Below, in pieces: positions 45,885-55,028 of a stretch of DNA of 64,000 nucleotides. Source of the stretch: Hyphomicrobiales bacterium (GTDB lineage Bacteria; Pseudomonadota; Alphaproteobacteria; Rhizobiales; NORP267); contig JAJFHA010000020.1 in the NCBI GenBank assembly GCA_021775875.1, forward strand, positions 213,544 through 277,543, written 5' to 3'. The notes under the pieces are model-generated. The model saw only the letters and a list, made by a program, of their open reading frames with translations, was not told the origin of the DNA and searched no databases. Position 1 is the first letter of the stretch, and each line of letters begins with the position of its first letter. Both the position numbers and the translations under genes were made by a program.

Positions 45885-45971
45885 GTATCTAACCTTTACG
45901 TAAAGGGTAAGTTATGCATGGCAAACAACCGATCAGGCAAGCAATAATCGAAATTCGTCTGGATTTTCCGA

Positions 45972-47108
45972 TCAAATGCCCTGAAGGGTCTCATTGATCA
46001 GATGATCAACAACCAGACACAATGCTTCTGTTTGTGTCTGGTTGGTGGCGATGGCCTCGTTAAAAATTGCCAATTGCCGGTCAGCGCTGGTGCCACGCTT
46101 GACGATTGTGCGGGCATGGTTGACTTCATCGACACAGTCGAAAAATTCAGCGTCCTCTGCGACAAGAACAATCAACTCATCTGTCAGGTCGGCGAACGGC
46201 ACAATCTCGCCCATGCCGAAATCAACCAATCCTTCCTTGACCCCGTAGCGCTGGGCGCGCCAACGATTTTCCATGACAAGAAATCTGGAATAGGTGCGCC
46301 AACGCTGGTTTTGGCCCCGCAGCCGCCACAACATACGGGTCAGGCACCGGTATAGAGCGGCGATCGAAATCGTATCATCAATCAGGGTGCAAACGTCAGT
46401 AACCCGCATTTCCAGGGTTGGAAATTTGGCACTCGGTCGCAGGTCCCACCAGATTTTGGTGGCGTCTTCGATCACCCCGGCGCTGACAAGTGTGGAAACC
46501 GTTCGCTGAAATTCACTGTAGCTGTCAAATTGCTCCGGCAAGCCGGTGCGTGGCAATTCATCGAAAACCGCCAACCGGTATGATTTCAGTCCGGAAACGC
46601 GCCCCTGCCAGAATGGTGACGATGTGGAAAGGGCCAGCAAGTGGGGCAGGAAATAACTCAACTGGCCAAAAATATCGTTGCGCAGGGATTCATTTTCAAT
46701 CGCCACATGTACATGCATCCCACAAATGACCATACGCCGAACCACCACCTGGAGGTCTTTGGCGAGCATTGTGTAGCGGTCTTTCTCGGTCGGATGCTGG
46801 TCTGACCAGACGGCGAAAGGGTGAGTGGAGACGGCAAGCGGAGCAAGGCCGTATTTCCCGGAAATTTCCGCAATTGTTTTGCGCAAATGGGCAAGCTGCT
46901 GACGAGCTTCCTGCAAAGTGCTGCAAACCGGTGTTCCGATTTCGATCTGGCAGCGCAGAAATTCCGGCGTCACATGATCTCCGAGCGCAGCGGCGCAATC
47001 CTGCATCAATTCTTTTGGTGGATCAGCGGCGAGGTCGCGGCTCTCCTTGTCGACAAGGAGATATTCTTCCTCGATCCCGATCGTAAAACTCGGTTCAGGC
47101 CATCTCAT
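45972..47108 (-). CDS. Carboxylate-amine ligase (GCS2/YbdK family)
   Basis: A 378-residue ATP-grasp-like ligase from ATG 47108 (MRWPEPSFTIGIEEEYLLVD). The GIEEEY motif, HVHVAIENE and LRPSAKFPTLEMRVTD are the hallmarks of the YbdK branch of the glutamate-cysteine ligase 2 superfamily. YbdK has weak glutamate-cysteine ligase activity; the physiological reaction of this branch is not settled. An earlier start at 47144 adds non-conserved residues. Confidence 0.88.
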   Translation of the reverse strand: MRWPEPSFTIGIEEEYLLVDKESRDLAADPPKELMQDCAAALGDHVTPEFLRCQIEIGTPVCSTLQEARQQLAHLRKTIAEISGKYGLAPLAVSTHPFAVWSDQHPTEKDRYTMLAKDLQVVVRRMVICGMHVHVAIENESLRNDIFGQLSYFLPHLLALSTSSPFWQGRVSGLKSYRLAVFDELPRTGLPEQFDSYSEFQRTVSTLVSAGVIEDATKIWWDLRPSAKFPTLEMRVTDVCTLIDDTISIAALYRCLTRMLWRLRGQNQRWRTYSRFLVMENRWRAQRYGVKEGLVDFGMGEIVPFADLTDELIVLVAEDAEFFDCVDEVNHARTIVKRGTSADRQLAIFNEAIATNQTQTEALCLVVDHLINETLQGI

Positions 47109-47173
47109 CCTTGGAGCTTTGCACAAATAGTCTCTTGCAAACAATGGGGAATTTGGAAGCCCCTGAGACGGGG

Positions 47174-47905
47174 TTAAATAAACCGCCCAAGCAGATCACC
47201 GATCAGATAAGCCATCAACGCTGCACCAAGGCCTATGCCAAGAGTCTCCAGCCCTGACCAAAGCCAATGCTGGGTCGACCAGCGGCTTTTGGCTGACCCG
47301 ATTAGAACAAAAACCATTCCGGTCATGATTGTCGCCAAAATCGCAGCTTGGTCCAGACCGATTATGAATGGGATAAGGGGAACGAAGCCGGCCAAAACAA
47401 AAGCCAGAAATGTAGCCATGGCAGATTTTAGCGGCGACCGCAGGACGTTCGACAAGCCATATTCCTCGGTCAGCATCAGATCAAGCCAATGCTCTTTTGA
47501 AGATGTGGCGATTGCAACCATTTGGTCCAGATCATCTCCCCTAAAACCCTTGGCCAGATAAATCTGGCGGATCTCTTCACGCTCACCTTCCGGGTAAAGG
47601 TCAATGTGCCGTTCTTCAATTTTTCTAATCCGGCGATAATCATCCAACTCGCTTTTTGTGCCGGAATAATTGGCCGCCGCCATGGAGAATCCGTCCGCCA
47701 GCAGATTTGCGGCACCAAGAATAAGCACGACCCGGATCGACATATTGGCCCCGACGACGCCTGCAACGATGGCAAATGTGGTGATGGCACCGTCAATCCC
47801 CCCATAAACCCAATCGCGCAGATAATTGATGCGCGGTCCGACAGCAAGCCGCTCCGCGATAGCGTCGGGGTGATGGGAATGATCCAGATGAGATTTTTCA
47901 GGCAT
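47174..47905 (-). CDS. VIT1/CCC1 family membrane transporter
   Basis: A 243-residue membrane protein with about five helices. The first helix has the VIT signature DWVYGGIDGAITTFAIVAGVVGA, and the second AANLLADGFSMAAANYSGTKSE. The loop between helices 2 and 3 is rich in Glu and resembles the metal-binding domain of VIT1 iron/manganese transporters. A His-rich N-terminus (HLDHSHH) could also bind metal. It probably exports or stores Fe2+ or Mn2+. Confidence 0.88.
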   Translation of the reverse strand: MPEKSHLDHSHHPDAIAERLAVGPRINYLRDWVYGGIDGAITTFAIVAGVVGANMSIRVVLILGAANLLADGFSMAAANYSGTKSELDDYRRIRKIEERHIDLYPEGEREEIRQIYLAKGFRGDDLDQMVAIATSSKEHWLDLMLTEEYGLSNVLRSPLKSAMATFLAFVLAGFVPLIPFIIGLDQAAILATIMTGMVFVLIGSAKSRWSTQHWLWSGLETLGIGLGAALMAYLIGDLLGRFI

Positions 47906-47967
47906 GGGTGAGTATTACAGTGATTAGAGAAATATTGGCAGGTAAGAAATGGTGCCTGTTCGAAGAG

Positions 47968-49971
47968 TCAATCAATTTCATATCCCCTTCGATCAAACAA
48001 GGGGCGCAATTTTTGTTGGATATCCTGCTTTTCTTCATCGCCCAGCTTCTCGTGTTTGTTGCGCCGATAATGGGGCCGACTTGATAGGTAATTTTCAATA
48101 TTCCTGCCAAATTCCTCTGAGAATTCCAGGCCAATTTCGCCGTAAATACGTTTCACTTCAACAATCGTTCGCGCCGTGAAATCCGAGTATCTTGTCTCAG
48201 CAATCTGGCTCGGCGAAAGGGCTTTGGACTGCTCTTCATAAGCATCTTCGATCCGGAGGTAATTTTCCGCTAATAGTCGATCTGTAAATTGCTCCCCGGA
48301 TTTTGCAAATTGTAATTGAAACAAGGGGATGAAATCTTGCTCGATCAGTACACTGGACTGGTAGACATCTAAGGGGTTCCGATGGATATGGATGAATTTG
48401 GCGGTTGGATATAATTCAGTCAATATTTCAATTCGCGCCGTATGATAGGGGCTTTTAAGAAGCGGCTTTCCGGATTTGAACAGCACCAATTTTTTCAAAA
48501 ATATTGACAATGCCTGCTTCCATTTGTCTCGTTCCCGTGCGGTCATTTGGTCTGGATAAATAAATCGGTCAAAATGCCGTCTTTCGCGTGGAAAAGAAAA
48601 TGACCAATAAGGAGAGCAATGCGTATCAAGCGCGATCGCGAATTCGTCCTCATTGGTGGTATCCAGGGAAATCTCAACAGAATCGAACGGACGTTTCCAT
48701 GGCAAAAGCGCACCTGCCAAAAGATGCGTGATGCGGCCAAAGCCCAGAAACCCGGTGGGGTTGAAAACCTGATACCCGCGCGGCGCGATGAATTGTGGGT
48801 CCAGCGCCAAAATGTCGTGTAGAAATGTTGTGCCCGAACGATGCACGCCAAGAATAATAACCGGGTCTTCGATGGTTTTATTACGTAGAAACAGCGGCAG
48901 TAAAACTCGTTCAGGAAAATTGATGATCGAGTTTGCTGTTGAAGCCAAAAGAATGAAAAGTAGCCGCGGCAGATAAGCAGGGTGTACCCTGAACCGCGCC
49001 TGCCAAAGAACCCGAAGCCAAATGTCGATCGAAGCCAGAACGCAGAGATTGGACACCGGGTTGAACTGGACCAGAGATTTGAAGAACGATTTGCCGTGAG
49101 CGGCGCGGCTTTCCCGGCAGGCTGGTTGATCAACTGCAGATGATATCCCGGGTCGGCGTTTGAGGCGTACAAGATAGAAAATAATTGCGCCAACTAGAAC
49201 AATCCACAAAAGTACCGAATGGCGAATATCATCACTGGGCGCGATAAATCTCGAAAACTCGGCATGCGTGCTTTTGAGGATCACGACAGGGGCTTTTTTT
49301 TGAATAATATCAACGATCAGCCAACCACCAACGAGCCCGATCGGGACCACAAGATTGCCGTGGTAAATACGCGCCAGATGCAGTGTTATGCCAACCAGAA
49401 ACATGGCAAAAATGGTTTTGACCGTATAATACGGTTCTTGCCACGTAGACGCATCAAAACCAAAGGTGAGCGCATAGAATAAAGCGGCTGCAACAAGGCC
49501 GAAGACCTTGAATCTTTCAAATAATTCCGTACCAACATATCCACGATAAATTATTTCCTGCAAATATGCCGCCAGTATTCCTGCGACAGGTGCGGTCAAT
49601 CCGGTACTGATATAGCGAGGGAGTGATCGAGGGGCGACGAGCCTAAACGCGCCAACCTGAAAAGCTAAAAAATACAGAACCACCGGGATAGCCACCCCGA
49701 TCAAGAGGGCCAGCAAGAAGCGCTTGCGCCATTCCGGGTCCGCGTCCAGACCGAAATGCGCCAGCGGCAACGGGCTTCTTGCCATGATCCGGATAGCCAT
49801 TGAAGCGCCGATCAGCAGCAAGAGGAAGCGGCCGGTGCCGCGCACATCGGATAGATGGTTAGAGAGCGTAAAAATCGAACCGATTGCTGCGTCCAGCAAA
49901 AGAATTCCGGCCATGACGCAAAGCCACAAAAGAAGCCCGGCGGCTCTTGGGTTTCTTTTGATCCAACTCAT
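47968..49971 (-). CDS. Fusion of a CPBP-like membrane domain and a sulfotransferase domain
   Basis: A 667-residue protein. Residues 1 to about 275 have eight or so membrane helices and resemble CPBP (Abi) intramembrane proteases. Motif 1 is QEIIYRGY at 139-145 (first Glu replaced by Gln), motif 2 reads ALTFG without the usual His, and His occurs at 198 and 204. After a soluble linker, a sulfotransferase domain begins with the PAPS loop GVHRSGTTFLHDILALDP (about 375-392) and has the 3'-phosphate-binding region FIHIHRNPLDVYQSS. It looks like a membrane-tethered sulfotransferase; proteolytic activity of the first part is doubtful. I do not know this fusion. Confidence 0.8.
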   Translation of the reverse strand: MSWIKRNPRAAGLLLWLCVMAGILLLDAAIGSIFTLSNHLSDVRGTGRFLLLLIGASMAIRIMARSPLPLAHFGLDADPEWRKRFLLALLIGVAIPVVLYFLAFQVGAFRLVAPRSLPRYISTGLTAPVAGILAAYLQEIIYRGYVGTELFERFKVFGLVAAALFYALTFGFDASTWQEPYYTVKTIFAMFLVGITLHLARIYHGNLVVPIGLVGGWLIVDIIQKKAPVVILKSTHAEFSRFIAPSDDIRHSVLLWIVLVGAIIFYLVRLKRRPGISSAVDQPACRESRAAHGKSFFKSLVQFNPVSNLCVLASIDIWLRVLWQARFRVHPAYLPRLLFILLASTANSIINFPERVLLPLFLRNKTIEDPVIILGVHRSGTTFLHDILALDPQFIAPRGYQVFNPTGFLGFGRITHLLAGALLPWKRPFDSVEISLDTTNEDEFAIALDTHCSPYWSFSFPRERRHFDRFIYPDQMTARERDKWKQALSIFLKKLVLFKSGKPLLKSPYHTARIEILTELYPTAKFIHIHRNPLDVYQSSVLIEQDFIPLFQLQFAKSGEQFTDRLLAENYLRIEDAYEEQSKALSPSQIAETRYSDFTARTIVEVKRIYGEIGLEFSEEFGRNIENYLSSRPHYRRNKHEKLGDEEKQDIQQKLRPLFDRRGYEID

Positions 49972-50041
49972 GTGGATTTACCTTGCCCCGAAATGCAGAT
50001 GTCCCTTTGTCACACTATCATTGTATCTTTTTCCTGCACGT

Positions 50042-50093
50042 GCAAAAAACCCCTGATCCAGCCCAAATGCTGGATCTGGACCGGTGTTTTTGC
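50042..50093 (+). promoter_or_regulatory. Hairpin leader of the DAHP synthase gene
   Basis: A perfect 8-base-pair stem GATCCAGC-CCAAAT-GCTGGATC (50055-50076) is enclosed by a second pairing of GCAAAAA (50042-50048) with TTTTTGC (50087-50093). The element lies 35-86 bases before the aroA-type start. A short open frame (ATG 49994 or 50000 to TAA 50125-50127) runs through it, and two Trp codons fall in the right arm. This may be an attenuator, but no strong T-run follows. Confidence 0.4.
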
Positions 50094-50127
50094 CGGAAAT
50101 GCCCAGAAACGCGTTGGAGTAACTTAA

Positions 50128-51519
50128 ATGACAAAAAAGTGGTCAGCCAATAGTTGGCGTTCGCTTCCGGCAGTTCAATTGCCGGCATACCCGGACACAA
50201 ATGCTCTGGAAGAGGTTGAAAATCGCTTGAGCGGTTTCCCGCCGCTTGTTTTTGCCGGTGAAGCCCGCAAGCTGAAGCGGCAATTGGCGCAAGTAGCAGC
50301 AGGCGATGCGTTCCTCCTGCAGGGCGGTGATTGTGCTGAAAGTTTTGCCGAACATTCCGCCGATAATATCCGCGATTTTTTTCGGGTCTTCCTGCAAATG
50401 GCGGTGGTTCTTACCTACGCGGCCTCGTCCCCGGTTGTAAAAGTCGGGCGCATCGCGGGTCAGTTTGCCAAACCGCGTTCGTCTGATTTTGAAGAGCAGG
50501 GCGGCAAATCCCTGCCCAGTTACCGTGGTGATATTATCAACGCGATCGAGTTTGAAGACGCTGATCGCTTGCCTGATCCCCAGCGCATGTTGATGGCGTA
50601 TCGCCAATCTGCCGCAACCCTGAACCTGATCCGGGCTTTTGCCCAGGGCGGGTATGCCAACCTCGCCCATGTCAACGAATGGACGCTCGGGTTTTTGAAA
50701 GACAGCCCCGCCGGTCATCGTTATCAGGAACTGGCCGGTCGGATTGATGAGACGCTTGCCTTCATGCGGGCTTGTGGCATTGACCCGGAAACCGCACCAC
50801 AATTGCGCGCGACCGATTTTTTCACCAGCCACGAAGCCTTGCTGCTTGGCTATGAGCAATCCATGGCGCGGCTCGATTCAACATCCGGCGACTGGTACGC
50901 AACATCTGGCCATATGGTCTGGATCGGCGACCGGACCCGCCAGCCGGATCACGCCCATGTGGAATTTTGTAGGGGTATCAAAAACCCGATCGGCGTTAAA
51001 TGTGGCCCGTCGCTTGACCCGGACGAGTTGCTGCAATTGCTTGAAATTCTCGACCCGGAAAACGAACCGGGCCGGATTACCCTGATCGCGCGTTATGGTG
51101 CTGGCAAAGTCGCCGAACATCTGCCGAAGCTGATCCGCAAGGTTAAATCAGCGGGCCGCAACCCGGTCTGGTCATGCGACCCCATGCACGGCAACACGAT
51201 CAAGGCAGCGACCGGGTTCAAGACCCGTCCGTTCGATCTGGTTCTGCGCGAAGTCAGTGACTTTTTCGATGTTCATCAGGCAGAGGGTACCCATGCTGGC
51301 GGCATCCATATCGAAATGACCGGCCAGAATGTGACCGAATGCACCGGCGGTGCCAAAGCTATTTCAGATGCGGATTTGCAGGACCGGTATCACACCCATT
51401 GCGACCCGCGTCTGAATGCCGACCAATCGCTTGAACTGGCGTTTCTGGTCGCAGAGCGTTTGAAATCCGAACGTGAAGCACGCGGCCTTCCGACTAGGGT
51501 TGTCGCTGTCGGCGAATAG
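50128..51519 (+). CDS. 3-deoxy-7-phosphoheptulonate synthase, class II
   Basis: A 463-residue class II DAHP synthase. Marks are [15 protein letters not shown] near the N-terminus, [42 protein letters not shown] and [12 protein letters not shown], which include the metal-binding Cys, His, Glu and Asp. It condenses phosphoenolpyruvate and erythrose-4-phosphate as the first step of the shikimate pathway. It has its own leader hairpin, so regulation by aromatic amino acids is possible. Confidence 0.95.
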   Translation: MTKKWSANSWRSLPAVQLPAYPDTNALEEVENRLSGFPPLVFAGEARKLKRQLAQVAAGDAFLLQGGDCAESFAEHSADNIRDFFRVFLQMAVVLTYAASSPVVKVGRIAGQFAKPRSSDFEEQGGKSLPSYRGDIINAIEFEDADRLPDPQRMLMAYRQSAATLNLIRAFAQGGYANLAHVNEWTLGFLKDSPAGHRYQELAGRIDETLAFMRACGIDPETAPQLRATDFFTSHEALLLGYEQSMARLDSTSGDWYATSGHMVWIGDRTRQPDHAHVEFCRGIKNPIGVKCGPSLDPDELLQLLEILDPENEPGRITLIARYGAGKVAEHLPKLIRKVKSAGRNPVWSCDPMHGNTIKAATGFKTRPFDLVLREVSDFFDVHQAEGTHAGGIHIEMTGQNVTECTGGAKAISDADLQDRYHTHCDPRLNADQSLELAFLVAERLKSEREARGLPTRVVAVGE

Positions 51520-51629
51520 CGAAATAATTTCACCGGATTGCAATCAACTTTGCGATCCGGTTGAAAATCCTCCCACAATCCAGTCTGCAGCAGCGGGAAT
51601 CTACGGAAATTTTGGCAAAGGAAAATCAC

Positions 51630-52220
51630 ATGGCGAAAACACTACTTGAAATGGCGGGAGCCAATCTGACACCGACAAAACTTGGTGAGGCAACATTGTT
51701 GCTGATCGACTGCCAGAACGAATACCGCACCGGCGCTCTCCAGCTTCCGGGTGTTGATGCAGCGATGGAAGAGATTGCAAAATTACTTGCTGCCGCCCGT
51801 GCTGAAGGCACGCCGATAATCCACGTCGCCCATAAGGGCCAGGCCGGTAGCCTGTTTGACCGGGACGCCGACAATGGTGCCTTTATGAGCGAAGCTGCGA
51901 CATTGGACGGCGAGACGATAATCGAAAAGGGCCTGCCGAACGCATTTGCCGGCACCGATCTGGTCTCCGCTCTTGAAGCTGCCGGGCGCAAGCAATTGGT
52001 GATGGCTGGCTTCATGACCCATATGTGCATTTCTTCGACCGCCCGCGCCGCGATCGATCATGGCTATTTCTCTAACGTTGTGGCGTCCGCCTGCGCTACC
52101 CGCGATCTACCAACACTGGATGGCGGCGTCATGGCTGCGAGCGATTTGCACAATGCGGAATTGATTGGCTTATCAGACCGTTTCGCAATTATTGCCGAGA
52201 CTAGCGCAGCCGTGATTTGA
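51630..52220 (+). CDS. Cysteine hydrolase, isochorismatase family
   Basis: A 196-residue protein. The start at 51630 is preceded by AAAGGA and avoids a 23-residue upstream tail. Catalytic residues are Asp in LLLIDCQNEY, Lys in HVAHKGQAG or a nearby residue, and Cys in MAGFMTHMCISSTARAA. Members hydrolyse amides or isochorismate. The substrate is not evident. It follows the DAHP synthase on the same strand by about 110 bases. Confidence 0.86.
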   Translation: MAKTLLEMAGANLTPTKLGEATLLLIDCQNEYRTGALQLPGVDAAMEEIAKLLAAARAEGTPIIHVAHKGQAGSLFDRDADNGAFMSEAATLDGETIIEKGLPNAFAGTDLVSALEAAGRKQLVMAGFMTHMCISSTARAAIDHGYFSNVVASACATRDLPTLDGGVMAASDLHNAELIGLSDRFAIIAETSAAVI

Positions 52221-52279
52221 TTTTCGGGTGCGAATAGGTGCATTTTCCGGAAGATAGTCTTCTCCCGGAGAATGCCCGA

Positions 52280-53320
52280 ATGTCGCCCCATGCCCAATTG
52301 ATCAAAAGCCTGCCAAAAGCTGAAGTCCATATCCATATTGAAGGCAGTCTTGAGCCTGAAATGCTGTTTTCACTGGCACAGCGCAACGGTATCTCGTTGC
52401 CCTTTGGTTCAGTGAATGAAGTGCGCGATGCGTATGATTTCTCGAACCTTCAGGATTTTCTCGATCTCTATTATCAAGGCATGTCGGTGCTCCAGACCGA
52501 GCAGGATTTTTATGACCTGATGCGTGCCTATCTGGAGCGGGTCCACGCCGACAATGTCAAATACACAGAAATTTTCTTCGATCCTCAGGGACACTTACCT
52601 AGGGGTGTGGGTTTCGATACCTGTCTCGACGGGTTATGGCGCGCCATCGGAGACTGCGAGCGGGAATTCGGTATCAGGGCAAAACTGATCATGTGCTTTC
52701 TGCGCCATCTGGATGAAGCAGATGCGGAGCGGACCCTCGATCTGGCGCTTGTCCACAAAGATCGGATTATCGGCGTTGGACTGGATTCGTCCGAACTCGG
52801 TCATCCACCTGAAAAATTCAAATCAGTATTTCGCCGTGCCCGCGACGAAGGCTTCAAGCTGGTCGCCCATGCCGGAGAGGAGGGGCCGCCGGACTATATC
52901 TGGCAGGCACTGGATATTTTGGGGGTGGACCGGATCGACCACGGTAACCGGGCGCTGGAAGATGATGCGTTGGTCAAGCGCCTCGCCGCAGACAAGATGT
53001 CTTTGACGGTCTGCCCGCTCTCAAACCTGCGCCTTCGGGGCATTTCTCAAATGGCAGATCACCCGATCCGACGAATGCTGGATATGGATTTGAAGCCATG
53101 TGTCAATTCCGATGATCCATCCTATTTCGGCGGATACATGAACGATAATTTTTCCGCTCTGGATAAGGCTCTGGATTTCAAAGAGGACGAAGTTTTTGCG
53201 CTGGCCCGTAACGGCTTTGAAGCCATGTTTTTAGGTTCAGACGAAAAAAGCAAAGCACTTGAAAATTTCGATGCGGGCGTTTCTACCGTAATGGCTCAAG
53301 CGCCGCGTTCTCAGCCCTGA
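52280..53320 (+). CDS. Adenine deaminase (adenosine deaminase-like family)
   Basis: A 346-residue amidohydrolase. The zinc ligands are seen in KAEVHIHIEGSLEPEM, HAGEEGPPDYIWQAL and NSDDPSYFGGYM. The GPPDYIWQAL segment after HAGEE is typical of the fungal/bacterial adenine deaminase branch (Aah1 type) and not of true adenosine deaminase. The reaction is adenine to hypoxanthine. The start at 52280 has GGAG nine bases upstream; a longer version from 52238 is possible. Confidence 0.85.
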   Translation: MSPHAQLIKSLPKAEVHIHIEGSLEPEMLFSLAQRNGISLPFGSVNEVRDAYDFSNLQDFLDLYYQGMSVLQTEQDFYDLMRAYLERVHADNVKYTEIFFDPQGHLPRGVGFDTCLDGLWRAIGDCEREFGIRAKLIMCFLRHLDEADAERTLDLALVHKDRIIGVGLDSSELGHPPEKFKSVFRRARDEGFKLVAHAGEEGPPDYIWQALDILGVDRIDHGNRALEDDALVKRLAADKMSLTVCPLSNLRLRGISQMADHPIRRMLDMDLKPCVNSDDPSYFGGYMNDNFSALDKALDFKEDEVFALARNGFEAMFLGSDEKSKALENFDAGVSTVMAQAPRSQP

Positions 53321-53774
53321 TCCGGATGAAAAGCACACCCGCATTGAGAATTGTAAATAGAAACGCAAACCATCCAAGTCCGAATATCGCGGGCATGCAG
53401 GCAATTTCCGCCATGACGAGCACATAATTTGGATGTTTTAGAAATTTGTACGGACCGCGAGCAACTAATGTTTCGCCAGGCACAATAATGATCCGGGTGG
53501 TCCATCTTTTGCCAAGGCTCAGCAAAATCCAGAACCTGAAAAACTGAAAAATCACGTACAGCCCAAGCAATGGCCAGACAATGTCGTGGCCGGGTGCCAG
53601 CCACCAAAGCCCGGCAAGCCACAATCCATGCACCGCCACGATTAGGGGGTAATGCCCCGCACCGACTTCGTGGCCCCCAGCGGCAATAAGGCGCGCGGTG
53701 TTGCGCCGTGATACTATTAATTCAGACAGCCGTTGCAGGGTCACAAAAGCCAGTATCAGGATTTGCCAACTCAC
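53283..53774 (-). CDS. Isoprenylcysteine carboxyl methyltransferase-like membrane protein
   Basis: A 163-residue membrane protein with four to five helices and the ICMT-type motif RGPYKFLKHPNYVLVMAEI near the C-terminus. The family methylates small molecules at the membrane; bacterial forms often sit beside type III polyketide synthases, as here, where its start overlaps the PKS stop by four bases. It likely methylates the polyketide product. Its 3' end overlaps that of the adenine deaminase gene by 38 bases on the opposite strand. Confidence 0.85.
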   Translation of the reverse strand: MSWQILILAFVTLQRLSELIVSRRNTARLIAAGGHEVGAGHYPLIVAVHGLWLAGLWWLAPGHDIVWPLLGLYVIFQFFRFWILLSLGKRWTTRIIIVPGETLVARGPYKFLKHPNYVLVMAEIACMPAIFGLGWFAFLFTILNAGVLFIRIRAENAALEPLR

Positions 53775-54859
53775 TCAGGTAATCCCGGCATCAGCGTGAT
53801 CATGCTCATGGTGAAGCCAGGCCCAAGCGCCGAGAGGAGCAGGCGGCCGGATAGCTTTTCTTCAAGCACGGAACGCAGGACAAAAAGTGCGGTGGGGGCC
53901 GACATATTGCCGTATTTACGCAAAATCGCCCGTTCCGTTTGAAGCTGACCAGCTTCCAGTTGCAGAGAGGTTTCAAGGGCTTCGAGAACCTTCGATCCAC
54001 CCGGATGAAACGCATAGCCGTCCAGATCTGCGCGGGTGAGGTCATTGGCGTTGAGAAAATCATCAATCGCGGCGGGAACTTTTTCTTTTGCCAATTGCGG
54101 GATACTGCGCGAAAAAATGGCGTTAAAGCCTTCATCGTCGATCCGCCATCCCATGATATCCAGAGTGTCCGGCCAGGTATGTTCGCGCAGAAATTCAAAC
54201 GTGGCGCGTTGCTGATATTGCGGGGCTTTGGAGACAATAGCTGCCGCCGCACCGTCGGCAAAGAGAGCGGACGCGACAATATTGGCTTTGGTCAATTGGT
54301 CTGTGCGCACCGCCATGCTGCAAATTTCGAGCGCCACAATCAATACCGTTTCATCGCTGCTTTCTGCGAGACGAGCCGCAAGTGAAAGGCCTGAAACGCC
54401 ACCTGCGCATCCAAGCCCAAACAGGGGCACGCGTTTCACATCCTGGCGAAATCCCATTGATGTGAGCATGATCGCTTCAATGCCGGGTGTTGCTATTCCC
54501 GTTGAGCACACCATGACAATGGTATCGATATCGCTGGCCTTCAGATCAGCGTCGGCAAGCGCCGCCGCGACCGCATCGGCGTAAAGCGTTTTGGCACCTG
54601 CAACAAAAGTTTCGCTGCGATCAGCCCATCCATGGTCGGCTTCATACCAGTCGATGGGGCAAATAAGATGCCGGGTCTCGATCCCGGTATTGGGAAATAC
54701 TTTCGCCATCCGGTCGAAATCGGCGATCCGGCTTGCAAAAATGCTGCGGGTAAAATCTTCTGCCTGTTCTTGCGAAATAACGTGCGGCGGGACAGCAATT
54801 CCCATGCCGACAATCCCCGCCCGTGTCGGTGCATTTGAAATTTCGTACATGCGGTTCAT
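53771..54859 (-). CDS. Type III polyketide synthase (chalcone/alkylpyrone synthase-like)
   Basis: A 362-residue homodimeric ketosynthase-like enzyme. Catalytic Cys151 lies in LFGLGCAGGVSG, His in YAFHPGGSKV and Asn in KYGNMSAPTALFVL. It condenses malonyl-CoA with an acyl-CoA starter to make pyrones, resorcinols or phloroglucinols. The adjacent methyltransferase suggests an O-methylated alkylpyrone or alkylresorcinol lipid. Start at 54859; a second ATG follows three codons later. Confidence 0.92.
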   Translation of the reverse strand: MNRMYEISNAPTRAGIVGMGIAVPPHVISQEQAEDFTRSIFASRIADFDRMAKVFPNTGIETRHLICPIDWYEADHGWADRSETFVAGAKTLYADAVAAALADADLKASDIDTIVMVCSTGIATPGIEAIMLTSMGFRQDVKRVPLFGLGCAGGVSGLSLAARLAESSDETVLIVALEICSMAVRTDQLTKANIVASALFADGAAAAIVSKAPQYQQRATFEFLREHTWPDTLDIMGWRIDDEGFNAIFSRSIPQLAKEKVPAAIDDFLNANDLTRADLDGYAFHPGGSKVLEALETSLQLEAGQLQTERAILRKYGNMSAPTALFVLRSVLEEKLSGRLLLSALGPGFTMSMITLMPGLPE

Positions 54860-55028
54860 CCGTTGCAGATATGCCCGCCCCCGTCTGGCGTAAAAACCAA
54901 AACGTTCCGGATATCAATCCGACAATCGTTTGTGTGGACCAGATTGAAGGCAACCTGTCCAGTTATTTTGGAATTTATTGCACGAAGCTGGCTTTCCCGG
55001 GGCGAGCAGAGGCAAATTATGACCAATA

